From: CCMP332 sp040218795
GTDB taxonomy: Bacteria > Bacteroidota > Bacteroidia > Cytophagales > CCMP332
Length of the DNA stretch: 64,000 bases
NCBI GenBank assembly: GCA_040218795.1
Contig: JAVJQT010000010.1
Location: forward strand, 248,001 to 312,000
Reading direction: 5' to 3'
The translations under genes were made by a program, and so were the position numbers. The first letter of the stretch is position 1. The number at the start of each line of letters is the position of its first letter. Shown here one piece after another: positions 9,801-17,907 of the stretch. The notes under the pieces were generated by a model. It saw only the letters and a program-made list of their open reading frames with translations, searched no databases and was not told the origin of the DNA.

Positions 9801-10051
9801 ACCTATGGGAAGGAAGCATATCAGAAAAACATAACGAAAAGGTCGAAGTTTACGTAGAAAAAGGACAGGTTTTCGGTCCTGTTATTTGGAACGTCGAAGC
9901 ACAGGAAACCGTGAAACTAATTGCAGAAAGTGACTGTATTTATTTTATATTGAAGGAAGACTTCCTTTTTGACCTTATGAATCAACATAATTCGCTCGCC
10001 CACGCAATATATACTTTGGCTAAAGAAGGACATGCAATACAATTCGCCTGA
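6872..10051 (+). CDS. Npt1/MFS-like membrane protein fused to HEAT repeats and a cNMP-binding-like domain
   Basis: 1059 residues. Residues about 15-435 hold about 10-12 hydrophobic helices; the pattern, including a GFWGMASRVFSLRQGKRLFG loop, resembles nucleotide-transporter (Npt1/ATP-ADP antiporter) or MFS-like domains. About 455-880 is an alpha-solenoid of HEAT-like repeats (for example DHHPKVKKAAIAAIAKLNLP). The last about 120 residues (from about 935) look like a degenerate cyclic-nucleotide-binding barrel (LWEGSISEKHN, GQVFGPVIW, YFILKEDFLFDLM). The architecture suggests a membrane sensor or regulated transporter; substrate and ligand are unknown. It lies 53 bases before the SpoIIE phosphatase on the same strand and may be co-transcribed with it. 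Confidence 0.75.
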   Translation: MAFNLGTTLEIEERETNKVILFTLQSFFIGVFISTFEIGSTSLFLEYFNQSDLPKAFIISGLAGVVFTTIFTSLQRSIKFKNLSLINLFVISVLTILLRYSFNFTDDPMLIYLVFIFMGPLKVIAFLGFWGMASRVFSLRQGKRLFGLIDSGQVFGAILIGFSTVLIMQFLPDTKDLLVISSGSILVTLILQFLVNKRYGGEIVESLDADDKIEDNEQSYKFLKSSYIQFMVFFVVLSTITVFFIYNSFLTVTKDQFPESRDLTNFLGFFISMVMIFSFLFKTFLYSRLIQMYGLKVVLIILPILLFIITISASIVGTVFGFTQATSVNFTLFFILIALSQLFSLSLKNSLEVPAFKILYQPLPKKIRYDVQARIDGIVNESSAVLAGLILLGLSLLEFIELIHFSYSLIVIISIWIYITVKLYNYYKSTLQDSLSRGSKSSGSVKGEARIRSLIKDELKTESSDKLIRSLQLTANYEPNLFEIFISDLIKSENNELQSYALQKVGDYNLLSLRSGIKELIKSTNNNTLKKQAEDVLISLEETDKRVSQAEMLYSLVNSREFEDRVFAAKILGEIKFDDHLNLMTELIKDHHPKVKKAAIAAIAKLNLPELWPKLVENLNNNNCVQAATSAIISIGDRILPTLEQSFYKSGYSAETMLQIIRIYGIIGGKNAEEYLLKKINYPDGRIVKHSLLALKSCNYKAATDKRGSIHQTIETTISNILWNLVALENLKDDEITENLVEALEQEVKENYEFLFLLLSLAYDPQSIKYVQENIETGTTEGIGYAIELLDIFIAEEIKPKLFPILEDNSLADKIRQLEPYFPVAEYSKEGLIRQIINRNYNYTNRWTKACALLAVLKLEEPKVSDDLIAILFNQDVLLRQSAAWVIYNISEEVYHECTNRIPEKEKRILDEAIALKIQYGYPLLYDLTLALSKSKGFAKVNKSVICKMADQLKMSKSLKNNTVLDSQDSEHFNLYYLWEGSISEKHNEKVEVYVEKGQVFGPVIWNVEAQETVKLIAESDCIYFILKEDFLFDLMNQHNSLAHAIYTLAKEGHAIQFA

Positions 10052-10104
10052 TTTTATAATGATACCTTTAAGTAATTGGCATTTAATACCCACACATTAG
10101 GTTT

Positions 10105-12123
10105 ATGAAGAAAACCACAATTCAAAGACAAATAATCTTAAATGTAATCCTCCCCGTAGCAGGTGCATTGTCTTTAATTGCTGTAATAAATTATGTGAAT
10201 ACAAATCGCCTGCTAACAAAAGCCAGTGAGAATAAAAGTGAACTGATCTCAACAGAGATAAAGAATATTCTTGAATTTCAGGATTTTACAACCAATATAA
10301 TTGAAGATAATCTAAATCAGGAAATTACCAATACAAGCAAATACCTGGTAGAAGAAGTTTTTAATAGCACTGAAAATATTGAATCACTTTCACTTGATTC
10401 CATCCGCAAAAGTTTAAAATTAAATCCGGCATTATGGGACTTTTATGTTATCAATCGTGAAGGAATTATTGTAAACACGACATTCGATCCCGACAAAGGA
10501 TTAAACTATTTTGATTTTGGACCTAAATTTAAAGAGTACCTCCTTGAGCGTTTTAAACAAAATAAACTCCATACTGAACGCCTGACTTTTGAAAAAAACA
10601 GCAATAGAAAAAGAAAATACTCTTATCAACCTACACTTGATGGAAAATTCATTGTTGAAATAGGTGTTTATTCTGATGATGCCACTACACTCCTGGAAAA
10701 TTTCAGAGAACAATTGAGTCGAATTGCAGATGAACAGGAGAGCATTGTTGCAGTGGATCTTTTCATAGGTAAGGAAAATCCCATTTCCTACACTTCAGAG
10801 GCTAATATTTCAGATGATCATATTAATGCTTATGTCAACGCGATAGAAACAAAATCCAAGACAAAAGTAATTGATAGTGAAAGCAACATCGTCACAGAAT
10901 TTATATACCTGGGTCGTGAAAATACCGATTTGTATAAAGATGCCGCCATCAGGATTATTTCAGACAGAAGTGCACAAATAGCTGAATTGAGAAAAGAATT
11001 GTTCATCCTGCTATTTATATTCGGAATTACCATGGCAATTCTGCTTTCAATTATTGTCAATCGTTCGCAGAAAATTACAGATCCACTAAAAAAATTAGTA
11101 GTAAACGTAAACCGAATAACTGAAGGAAACTTAAATGAAAGAGCACAGGTAGTTGGAAACAATGAAATTACAACACTCTCAGAGAAATTCAACCTCATGC
11201 TTGAGCGCCTTGAGGAATCGTACAATGATCTGGAAAGAAAAGTAATTGAAAGAACAAAAGAAATATCTCAGCAAAAGGAAGAAATAGAAGCGCAAAGAGA
11301 TACACTTGTTCAAAATAATCATCATTTGGAACAGGCCTATCACGAAATTGAAGAACAGAAAAAAAGAATTACTGATAGCATCAGATATGCACAGCGAATT
11401 CAAAGAGTGATTTTGCCGCCGAAAGAATACGTCAATAAAATATTACCGGAAGCATTTATCATTTATTTACCAAAAGACATTGTCAGCGGAGATTTTTATT
11501 GGGTGACAGATAATGATGAATTTATAAATTTTGCTGCGGTTGATTGCACCGGCCATGGTGTACCGGGCGCTTTTATGTCCTTGGTGGGAAATAACAATTT
11601 AAATTCAGCAATTCGAAATGTTGAAGAAATTAAGCCCTCTTTAATATTAGAATCTCTCAATAAGGGAGTGACAAATGTATTACGGCAAAGAGAAGAAGAT
11701 TCTGAAATAAAGGATGGAATGGACATTGCATTGTGTTCCATTGATAAAAATCGGAAAAAATTGCAATTCGCCGGCGCTTATAGACCATTGTACTTTGTGA
11801 GAAAAGGCGAACTTACTGAAACTAAGGGCGATAAAAATCCTATAGGTGGTGGAGAATTGGCCAAAGCCAAAACTTTTACAAACCACGAATTTGAATTAGA
11901 AAAAGGAGATTGTGTTTATATTTTCTCCGATGGTTTCACCGATCAGTTTGGAGGCCCAGACGGAAAAAAATTCATGCCTAAACAATTGAAAAAGATACTT
12001 TCATCCGTTTCGAAAGAACCAATAGATGTTCAGGAAAAAACCATAAGAAAAGCATTTAATGACTGGAAAGGAGATGAAGAACAACTCGATGATGTTTTGA
12101 TCATTGGAATGAGAATTTCCTGA
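10105..12123 (+). CDS. Transmembrane HAMP-SpoIIE protein phosphatase
   Basis: 672 residues. TM helix at about 9-30, an extracytoplasmic sensor region at about 31-295, a second TM at about 296-318, HAMP domain at about 321-370, a coiled coil rich in Glu/Lys (about 372-425), and a PP2C-type SpoIIE phosphatase domain (about 430-672). The metal-binding Asp480 sits in AAVDCTGHGVPGAFMS, and IFSDGFTDQFGG is the second acidic motif. The module SIRYAQRIQRVILPP just before the phosphatase is typical of Bacteroidetes members. Such proteins usually dephosphorylate an anti-sigma-factor antagonist or another Ser/Thr phosphoprotein in partner switching; no antagonist or anti-sigma kinase is seen in the window. 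It is followed by 124 bases and then the TIR-like/STAND genes. Confidence 0.88.
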   Translation: MKKTTIQRQIILNVILPVAGALSLIAVINYVNTNRLLTKASENKSELISTEIKNILEFQDFTTNIIEDNLNQEITNTSKYLVEEVFNSTENIESLSLDSIRKSLKLNPALWDFYVINREGIIVNTTFDPDKGLNYFDFGPKFKEYLLERFKQNKLHTERLTFEKNSNRKRKYSYQPTLDGKFIVEIGVYSDDATTLLENFREQLSRIADEQESIVAVDLFIGKENPISYTSEANISDDHINAYVNAIETKSKTKVIDSESNIVTEFIYLGRENTDLYKDAAIRIISDRSAQIAELRKELFILLFIFGITMAILLSIIVNRSQKITDPLKKLVVNVNRITEGNLNERAQVVGNNEITTLSEKFNLMLERLEESYNDLERKVIERTKEISQQKEEIEAQRDTLVQNNHHLEQAYHEIEEQKKRITDSIRYAQRIQRVILPPKEYVNKILPEAFIIYLPKDIVSGDFYWVTDNDEFINFAAVDCTGHGVPGAFMSLVGNNNLNSAIRNVEEIKPSLILESLNKGVTNVLRQREEDSEIKDGMDIALCSIDKNRKKLQFAGAYRPLYFVRKGELTETKGDKNPIGGGELAKAKTFTNHEFELEKGDCVYIFSDGFTDQFGGPDGKKFMPKQLKKILSSVSKEPIDVQEKTIRKAFNDWKGDEEQLDDVLIIGMRIS

Positions 12124-12247
12124 TCGAAAATCGCCTATTATTGGTATCCTTCAATGTCATTATCAATTATTTATAAAAAATTCTCAGAATCTATTAATTT
12201 TAAGACTGGAATTGAATAAATTATAGCTAATTACCACTATTTCGCTT

Positions 12248-13654
12248 ATGAGAGAAAGCTACCCACAGGTATTTATCAATTATGCACTTTCTGATAATGA
12301 ATCTGTAAATAATCAGCCTGGTTGGGTCGAGTCCTTTTCTTATGTCCTTAAATTGATGACTGCACAAATTCTAAGGGATAATATTCAAATATCACTTCGT
12401 CAGGATTTTAAAGAAGACGAAATTGATGACAAATTATTAAAAGAAGTAAAAGCATTTATTAATATTTTCAGTGGCTCTTTTAATGATGACAAACGCGCAC
12501 AGAAAATCTGGGAATCCTATGCTTCAGAAAAAGGTACTGACACAGATAATTTCACTGTACTTAAGTCATCTCCGATTGAGGAAATGACAAGTTCGAATTA
12601 CTATGAATTTTATTCCAATAGCGATCAGGCCAATGGCCAGTCCTGGAATCCGGATCTTGAAACTGAACACTCCAAAGACTATTGGTTAAAAGTAGTGGAT
12701 CTCTCATATGACATTGCAAAAACACTAAAAAAAGAGAAAGTTGTAAAGTCGAAAAGTGTTTTTCTTGCCGAAACAACCCCAGATCAAAAATTTGTAAGAG
12801 ACGCTATTAAAAGAGATCTTCAAAGACACGGATACAATATTTTGCCGGAAGCTCCTCTCCCGCTGAAAAAGGACTTAATGAAAAAACAAGTATTGTCGGA
12901 TTTAGAGAAATCCGAAATGTCTATTCATATTTTAGGTGATAAATACGGAGATAAAAAAGTGCTAAAGGATATGTCTGTTGTTGACTTTCAAAACAAAGTT
13001 GCAGCAGATTATTGTCAAAAAAATAACGATAAGCTCAATAGGATCATTTGGTTGTCTCCGGATTATAAGCATACCGATCTGGAACAAAATGAATATTTAG
13101 AACAACTCAGGAAAAACAAAGCTGAACTTTCATCTGCAGAACTTATTCAAACTCCAGTTGAATTGCTTAAATCAATAATTTTAAAAAACCTGGAAAGCAA
13201 TATTGTGAATACAGAAAAAAAGAATAATTCCAATACAAAAGAAATAGAGCCTATTTCAGAGGGAGGTGTATATGTGGTTCACGATCATGTGGATAAAGAC
13301 GAGGTCACTCCTCTTTTAAATTGGTTGAAGAAGAATGATTTTAAAGTGCATACCCCAGACTTTGAATTGCAGCACTATAAGCTGATGTCAGATCACAAAC
13401 AAAAACTGATTAAAGCAGATTCAATTCTTGTTTATTGCAATCACGGCAATATTCAATGGAGTAAAACAAAAATTAAAGATATTATTAAAGCTCCCGGTTA
13501 TGGGAGGGGTCGAGCCTTTCAATTTAAATGCTTGTACCTGGCTTCAGATAAAAATCTTGATTTGAAATCTCAGGTTGAGGAATCAGATTTTACCATTATA
13601 GAAAATACAGATAAATTCTCTCCATCCAAGATGTCTCCTCTTGTATCAAAATAA
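12248..13654 (+). CDS. Multidomain TIR-like protein, partner of the STAND ATPase
   Basis: 468 residues, no signal peptide or TM helix, so predicted cytoplasmic. Three successive alpha/beta units begin with a TIR-like first strand and helix: PQVFINYALSDNES (about 6-19); KSVFLAETTPDQKFVRDAIK (about 168-190), followed by SEMSIHILGDKYG, which recalls DUF4062/TIR-like folds; and GGVYVVHDHVDKDEVTPLL (about 338-356), followed by ADSILVYCNHGN. I infer up to three TIR-related domains; a single TIR plus other flavodoxin-like folds is also possible. The catalytic Glu of NADase-type TIR domains cannot be assigned by eye. It is six bases from the STAND gene, which strongly implies a functional pair. Confidence 0.6.
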   Translation: MRESYPQVFINYALSDNESVNNQPGWVESFSYVLKLMTAQILRDNIQISLRQDFKEDEIDDKLLKEVKAFINIFSGSFNDDKRAQKIWESYASEKGTDTDNFTVLKSSPIEEMTSSNYYEFYSNSDQANGQSWNPDLETEHSKDYWLKVVDLSYDIAKTLKKEKVVKSKSVFLAETTPDQKFVRDAIKRDLQRHGYNILPEAPLPLKKDLMKKQVLSDLEKSEMSIHILGDKYGDKKVLKDMSVVDFQNKVAADYCQKNNDKLNRIIWLSPDYKHTDLEQNEYLEQLRKNKAELSSAELIQTPVELLKSIILKNLESNIVNTEKKNNSNTKEIEPISEGGVYVVHDHVDKDEVTPLLNWLKKNDFKVHTPDFELQHYKLMSDHKQKLIKADSILVYCNHGNIQWSKTKIKDIIKAPGYGRGRAFQFKCLYLASDKNLDLKSQVEESDFTIIENTDKFSPSKMSPLVSK

Positions 13655-13660
13655 TCTCTT

Positions 13661-16600
13661 ATGTATCAATCCACTACATACAGCGACAAATCAACTTTAA
13701 GCGAAGGCCTATATTTTAATCCATTTCCCGGTTTAAGGCCTTTTGGAATAGAAGAAAGCCATCTGTTTTTTGGTAGAGAAGGGCAAAGTGATGAAGTCTT
13801 AAAAAAACTTGCCGAGAATAAGTTTACTGCTGTGATCGGAGCTTCGGGATCAGGTAAGTCTTCATTAATGTATTGCGGATTGATTCCAATTCTTTATGGT
13901 GGTTTTATAACCGATGCGGGAAGCAGTTGGAAGGTAATTTCTACAAGACCGGGAAGAGGGCCGATTGATAATCTTGCAGAATCCTTAATTCACGATGATA
14001 GTACTGAATTAAGTTCAAAGGAGCATTTTACTAAAAAATCAATTGCAGCAGCGGTTTTAAGATCGAGTTCATTGGGTTTGGTAGAAGCCGTCAAACAGCT
14101 CTTTAGATTTCAGGAAGAAAATATATTAATACTTGTTGATCAGTTTGAAGAATTATTCAGATACAAAAGAAGTAAGAATGACAGTAGTTCGATAAACGAA
14201 TCGGCAGCATTTGTAAAACTACTTTTAGAAGCCATATCTCAATCAGAAGTTCCTATCTATGTGGTTCTGACGATGCGTTCTGATTTTATTGGTGATTGTG
14301 CTCAATATCCCGAACTGACTAAAAGAATCAATGACAGTCATTATTTGATTCCTCAAATGACACGTGAGGATTTCAGAGAAGCAATTCTCGGCCCGGTTGC
14401 AGTTGGAGGTGGTGAAATTTCGCCTCGCCTAACTCAGCAATTGCTCAACGATGTAGGAGACAACCAGGATCAACTGCCAATTCTACAGCACGCTTTAATG
14501 CGGACCTGGGATTATTGGTCAAAAAATAAGGATAAGGGTGAAGTAATGGATATCCGGCATTATGATGCTATTGGCCGGATGGAAAAAGCCTTATCTGAAC
14601 ATGCCAATGAGGCATTCGATGAACTTACCGAGAAAGAAAAAGAGATTTGCGAAAGCATATTTAAAACACTGACTGAAAAAGGTAGTGACGGTAGAGGAAT
14701 CCGTCATCCATCCAGTGTAAAACTCATTGCTGAAATTGCTCAATGTGAGCCTGAAGAGGCCATGCGGGTGATCGAACGTTTTAGAATTCCTGGAAGATCT
14801 TTCTTGAATCCTTCCATTGACGTAGAAATTAATCCTAACACAATCATTGATATTTCTCATGAAAGTTTAATGAGAGTTTGGGATCGATTGATTCTTTGGG
14901 TGGATGAAGAGGTCGATGCTGTTCAGCTTTATTTGCGATTATCGGAAGCGGCCGCCCTTTATCAAAAAGGACAAGGTTCATTATGGAGGCCGCCTGATCT
15001 CCAACTTGCACTTAACTGGAAAGAAAAGAAAAAACCAACCCTTACCTGGGCACAGCGATATGACCCGGCATTTGAGCGGGCCATGGTATTTCTGGAGACT
15101 TGTAAAGAAACTTATGAGTTAGAAGAAGAAAATAAGATCAAACAACAAAAAAGATCACTTCGCCGTGCAAGGATTTTTTCAATTGTTTTAGGTGCAGCTG
15201 CAGTAATTGCTCTTGGTATTATGACCTTTGCTTTCCTTCAAAGAGCGGAAGCGGAAAGGCAAAAAGCATTTGCTGAAACGGAAAGACTAAGAGCTGAAGA
15301 ACTAAGAGGGCAGGCCGAGCAAAATGCTGAAGAAGCACGTAAAGCCAGAGATGAGGCACAACAAAGTGCTGTAATCGCTGAAGAAGCCAAAGTAGAAGCA
15401 TTGGAACAAGCTCAAATTGCGGAAGAAGAAAAAGTAAAAGCACAAAATGCATTGGCTTTGGCTGAAAGAAGAAGAATTCAAGCGGTTGTCGCTTCGAATG
15501 AAGCAATTGCAGCGAGAGAAGAAGCCGTGACAAATGCTGAAGAAGCGCAAAAACAAACTGTTATTGCGGAGGAAGCTTCTGATCGCGCCTTTTCACTTCG
15601 TATGTTGTCTATTGCGAGATCTATGGCAGTAAAATCGGTTCAACTCCAAAAGGACACCAATCAAAAAGCTTTGATAGCCTACCAGGCTCATTTGTTTAAT
15701 AAGGAATATAACAATGGTGAGCACAATCCTGACGTTTATGCCGGCTTATACAATGCTTTAAAGTTTTTGCGAGAACCTGATTATAATAGACTCAAGGGAC
15801 ACTCGGATGGAATACGTTCAATCGTCTATAATAAGTCGGGAACAAGAATGTTTACAACCGGAAGCGATGGGAAAGTTTTAATGTGGGAAATGGACAAAGA
15901 GGAAAAACAAAATTCTTTATTGATTGAAAACATATTCCTCAATCGTGCCTTAGCCATTAATACTAAGGATGATTATCTCGCCTGTATTACTCAGTTTTCT
16001 ACCATTCAGCTTTTCGATTTAAAACACCTCGCCGAACCACCTATAGAATTGTCTCTTGGTGATGAAGTGGCCTGGTCCATGTCCTTTACTCCAGAAAATA
16101 CACTGATGGTAAGTTATGACAATGGCTCAATCCTGGAATGGGATTTGAAAACAGCTACCAGTAAACCATTTGTTCAAAACAATACCAGAATCATCAGTTT
16201 GGCAGTTTCTGATGATGGAAAGTCGGTAGCCGGAGGAACAGAGCAAGGACAGGTATTTGTTTGGAATCGGGCGGACACTACGATAGCCAGAAAAATATTT
16301 GAAGAAGCCGGCAATACAATCCATTCCTTGACTTTTAATCACGAAGGTAGTTTACTAGCAGCAGGCGATCAGCAGGGCAATATTCGACTTTGGAATACGA
16401 GTGATTACAGTCTCGAAACAACACTTGAAGGTCATTCTGCCAGAGTTCACGAACTTAAATTCTCAAACAATGACAAAATGTTGGCCTCTGCAAGTTTTGA
16501 CAGAACCGTCCAAATGTGGTTTACTGATAAATTAAATGAGCAGCCAACGGTGTACAATGATCATTCAGATTGGGTGTGGACGCTTGCCTTCAGTCCTGAT

Positions 16601-16789
16601 AATAAAAATATAGTTGTGGGATGCGTAGATAATCTTATCCGATTATATCCAATCGACTCTGAGGAAATTGCCAGGCAGTTATGTGAAAAACTGGACCGAA
16701 ACATGACCGAATCCGAATGGGATCGATATGTTGCAACCGATATAGATAGAAGGAAAACTTGTGAAAATTTACCTCTCGATAATGAATAG
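13661..16789 (+). CDS. Membrane-anchored nSTAND1-type ATPase with coiled coil and WD40 repeats
   Basis: 1042 residues. The N-terminal block NPFPGLRPFGIEESHLFFGR is characteristic of the nSTAND1 family. Walker A GASGSGKSS is at 60-68 and Walker B ILILVDQFEE at about 155-164, with a winged-helix-like region to about 430. One strong TM helix (about 503-526) is preceded by basic residues (KRSLRRARI), predicting the ATPase inside the cell. A long Ala/Glu-rich coiled coil (about 528-650) and about seven WD40-like repeats (about 700-1010, for example LKGHSDGIRSIVYNKSGTRM) follow and would then be periplasmic. STAND ATPases act as signal-dependent switches. The gene overlaps the following outer-membrane protein gene and is six bases after the TIR-like gene. 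Confidence 0.85.
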   Translation: MYQSTTYSDKSTLSEGLYFNPFPGLRPFGIEESHLFFGREGQSDEVLKKLAENKFTAVIGASGSGKSSLMYCGLIPILYGGFITDAGSSWKVISTRPGRGPIDNLAESLIHDDSTELSSKEHFTKKSIAAAVLRSSSLGLVEAVKQLFRFQEENILILVDQFEELFRYKRSKNDSSSINESAAFVKLLLEAISQSEVPIYVVLTMRSDFIGDCAQYPELTKRINDSHYLIPQMTREDFREAILGPVAVGGGEISPRLTQQLLNDVGDNQDQLPILQHALMRTWDYWSKNKDKGEVMDIRHYDAIGRMEKALSEHANEAFDELTEKEKEICESIFKTLTEKGSDGRGIRHPSSVKLIAEIAQCEPEEAMRVIERFRIPGRSFLNPSIDVEINPNTIIDISHESLMRVWDRLILWVDEEVDAVQLYLRLSEAAALYQKGQGSLWRPPDLQLALNWKEKKKPTLTWAQRYDPAFERAMVFLETCKETYELEEENKIKQQKRSLRRARIFSIVLGAAAVIALGIMTFAFLQRAEAERQKAFAETERLRAEELRGQAEQNAEEARKARDEAQQSAVIAEEAKVEALEQAQIAEEEKVKAQNALALAERRRIQAVVASNEAIAAREEAVTNAEEAQKQTVIAEEASDRAFSLRMLSIARSMAVKSVQLQKDTNQKALIAYQAHLFNKEYNNGEHNPDVYAGLYNALKFLREPDYNRLKGHSDGIRSIVYNKSGTRMFTTGSDGKVLMWEMDKEEKQNSLLIENIFLNRALAINTKDDYLACITQFSTIQLFDLKHLAEPPIELSLGDEVAWSMSFTPENTLMVSYDNGSILEWDLKTATSKPFVQNNTRIISLAVSDDGKSVAGGTEQGQVFVWNRADTTIARKIFEEAGNTIHSLTFNHEGSLLAAGDQQGNIRLWNTSDYSLETTLEGHSARVHELKFSNNDKMLASASFDRTVQMWFTDKLNEQPTVYNDHSDWVWTLAFSPDNKNIVVGCVDNLIRLYPIDSEEIARQLCEKLDRNMTESEWDRYVATDIDRRKTCENLPLDNE

Positions 16790-17891
16790 TAATAGGCTCA
16801 TAAATATCATCAGAGGTGCTCTCGCAAGTTTAATTTTCTTTCTTGCATTAGCAATGATTGCATTTGATTCTCATGCCCAAAAAGGTGAAGAAAAAGATTG
16901 CGGAGAAGTTCTTAATCAAGCCCGAAGATATTATCAACTCGGTCAAATTGAAAAAGTACCGGGCGTGCTTGAAAGTTGCATGAATGGTGGGTTTTCAAAA
17001 GAACAAAAATCCGAAGCTTATGAATTAATAGTGCTGACTTATCAATATGATAACCAACCTGTTCAAGCAGAAGAAACTTATATTGAATTGCTTCGTCACG
17101 ATCCGGAATATACCATCAATGAATTAAATACACCTAATGAGTTATTGAGATTATATAAAACCTATCACGCCCCACCGGTCTATTCCATTGGATTTTTAGG
17201 AGGTGTCAATATGGCATTTGGACAAAGAACACAAAGTTATGGCCTGAGCAATTCCGAAAGAGAACTTTCGGATTATTCCAATGACGGTTTGGGTTTTCAG
17301 GTTGGTCTTACTGTTAAAAGATATATTTCTAAAAAATTCGAGTTGAATCTGGATTTGATGTATAACAATGTTAGGTATCAGAGAACCCTTAATCAATTGG
17401 CCTTTGCAAATATCGTATTTAAGGAAGATCAAAAGATGTTCAAATTTCCTATGACACTGACTTATGGCTTTGAAATGGGTAAATTCAGCCCTTATATCAG
17501 ATTAGGTGGAGGTATTTCATATATGTTCAGTTCGGAAGCCATAGTGGAGAGATTGTATTCTGAAACCAGCCAATTGCCGGATGTTACAGGCCCGCCAATT
17601 GATGTTTCCGGACAAAGAAATGATATCAATTTTTTCTCAACGGCCGGAATTGGATTAAGATTTAAAATTCCACGTGGAGTGATTGTTTTAGATGCCAGAC
17701 ACAATTGGTACTTTTTACAACAAAACCGACCTTCAAAAAGATATGAGAATAATGTTTTGGTTTACGAATACCATTATATAGACGATGATTTTAAGCTGGG
17801 TAACTATGCATTCTCATTGGGCTATACCTATTCATTTCACAAAATAAAATTGATAAAGAAAAGAAATGAAGTTACCAAAAAGGTAGAATAA
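16782..17891 (+). CDS. Outer-membrane beta-barrel with TPR-like N-terminus
   Basis: 369 residues from ATG 16782 (overlaps the STAND gene by eight bases); an upstream GTG at 16761, with AGAAGG before it, would add seven residues. A signal peptide ends near DSHAQ. Residues about 40-125 (from the chosen start) are helical and TPR-like (QARRYYQLGQIEKVPGVLES, then AEETYIELLRHDPEYTI), ending at LYKTYHAPP. The remaining about 230 residues alternate polar and hydrophobic in barrel strands (YSIGFLGGVNMAFGQ, FELNLDLMYNNVRYQ, FSPYIRLGGGISYMF) like the Bacteroidetes 'outer membrane protein beta-barrel' family. Its tight coupling to STAND suggests that it forms the outer-membrane part of the same apparatus. 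Confidence 0.8.
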   Translation: MNSNRLINIIRGALASLIFFLALAMIAFDSHAQKGEEKDCGEVLNQARRYYQLGQIEKVPGVLESCMNGGFSKEQKSEAYELIVLTYQYDNQPVQAEETYIELLRHDPEYTINELNTPNELLRLYKTYHAPPVYSIGFLGGVNMAFGQRTQSYGLSNSERELSDYSNDGLGFQVGLTVKRYISKKFELNLDLMYNNVRYQRTLNQLAFANIVFKEDQKMFKFPMTLTYGFEMGKFSPYIRLGGGISYMFSSEAIVERLYSETSQLPDVTGPPIDVSGQRNDINFFSTAGIGLRFKIPRGVIVLDARHNWYFLQQNRPSKRYENNVLVYEYHYIDDDFKLGNYAFSLGYTYSFHKIKLIKKRNEVTKKVE

Positions 17892-17907
17892 GTATTAAGA
17901 GTATAAC

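Noticed and set aside
16127..16342. Several antisense frames in the STAND/WD40 gene
   Set aside because: Short, unsupported and opposite to clear WD40 repeats.
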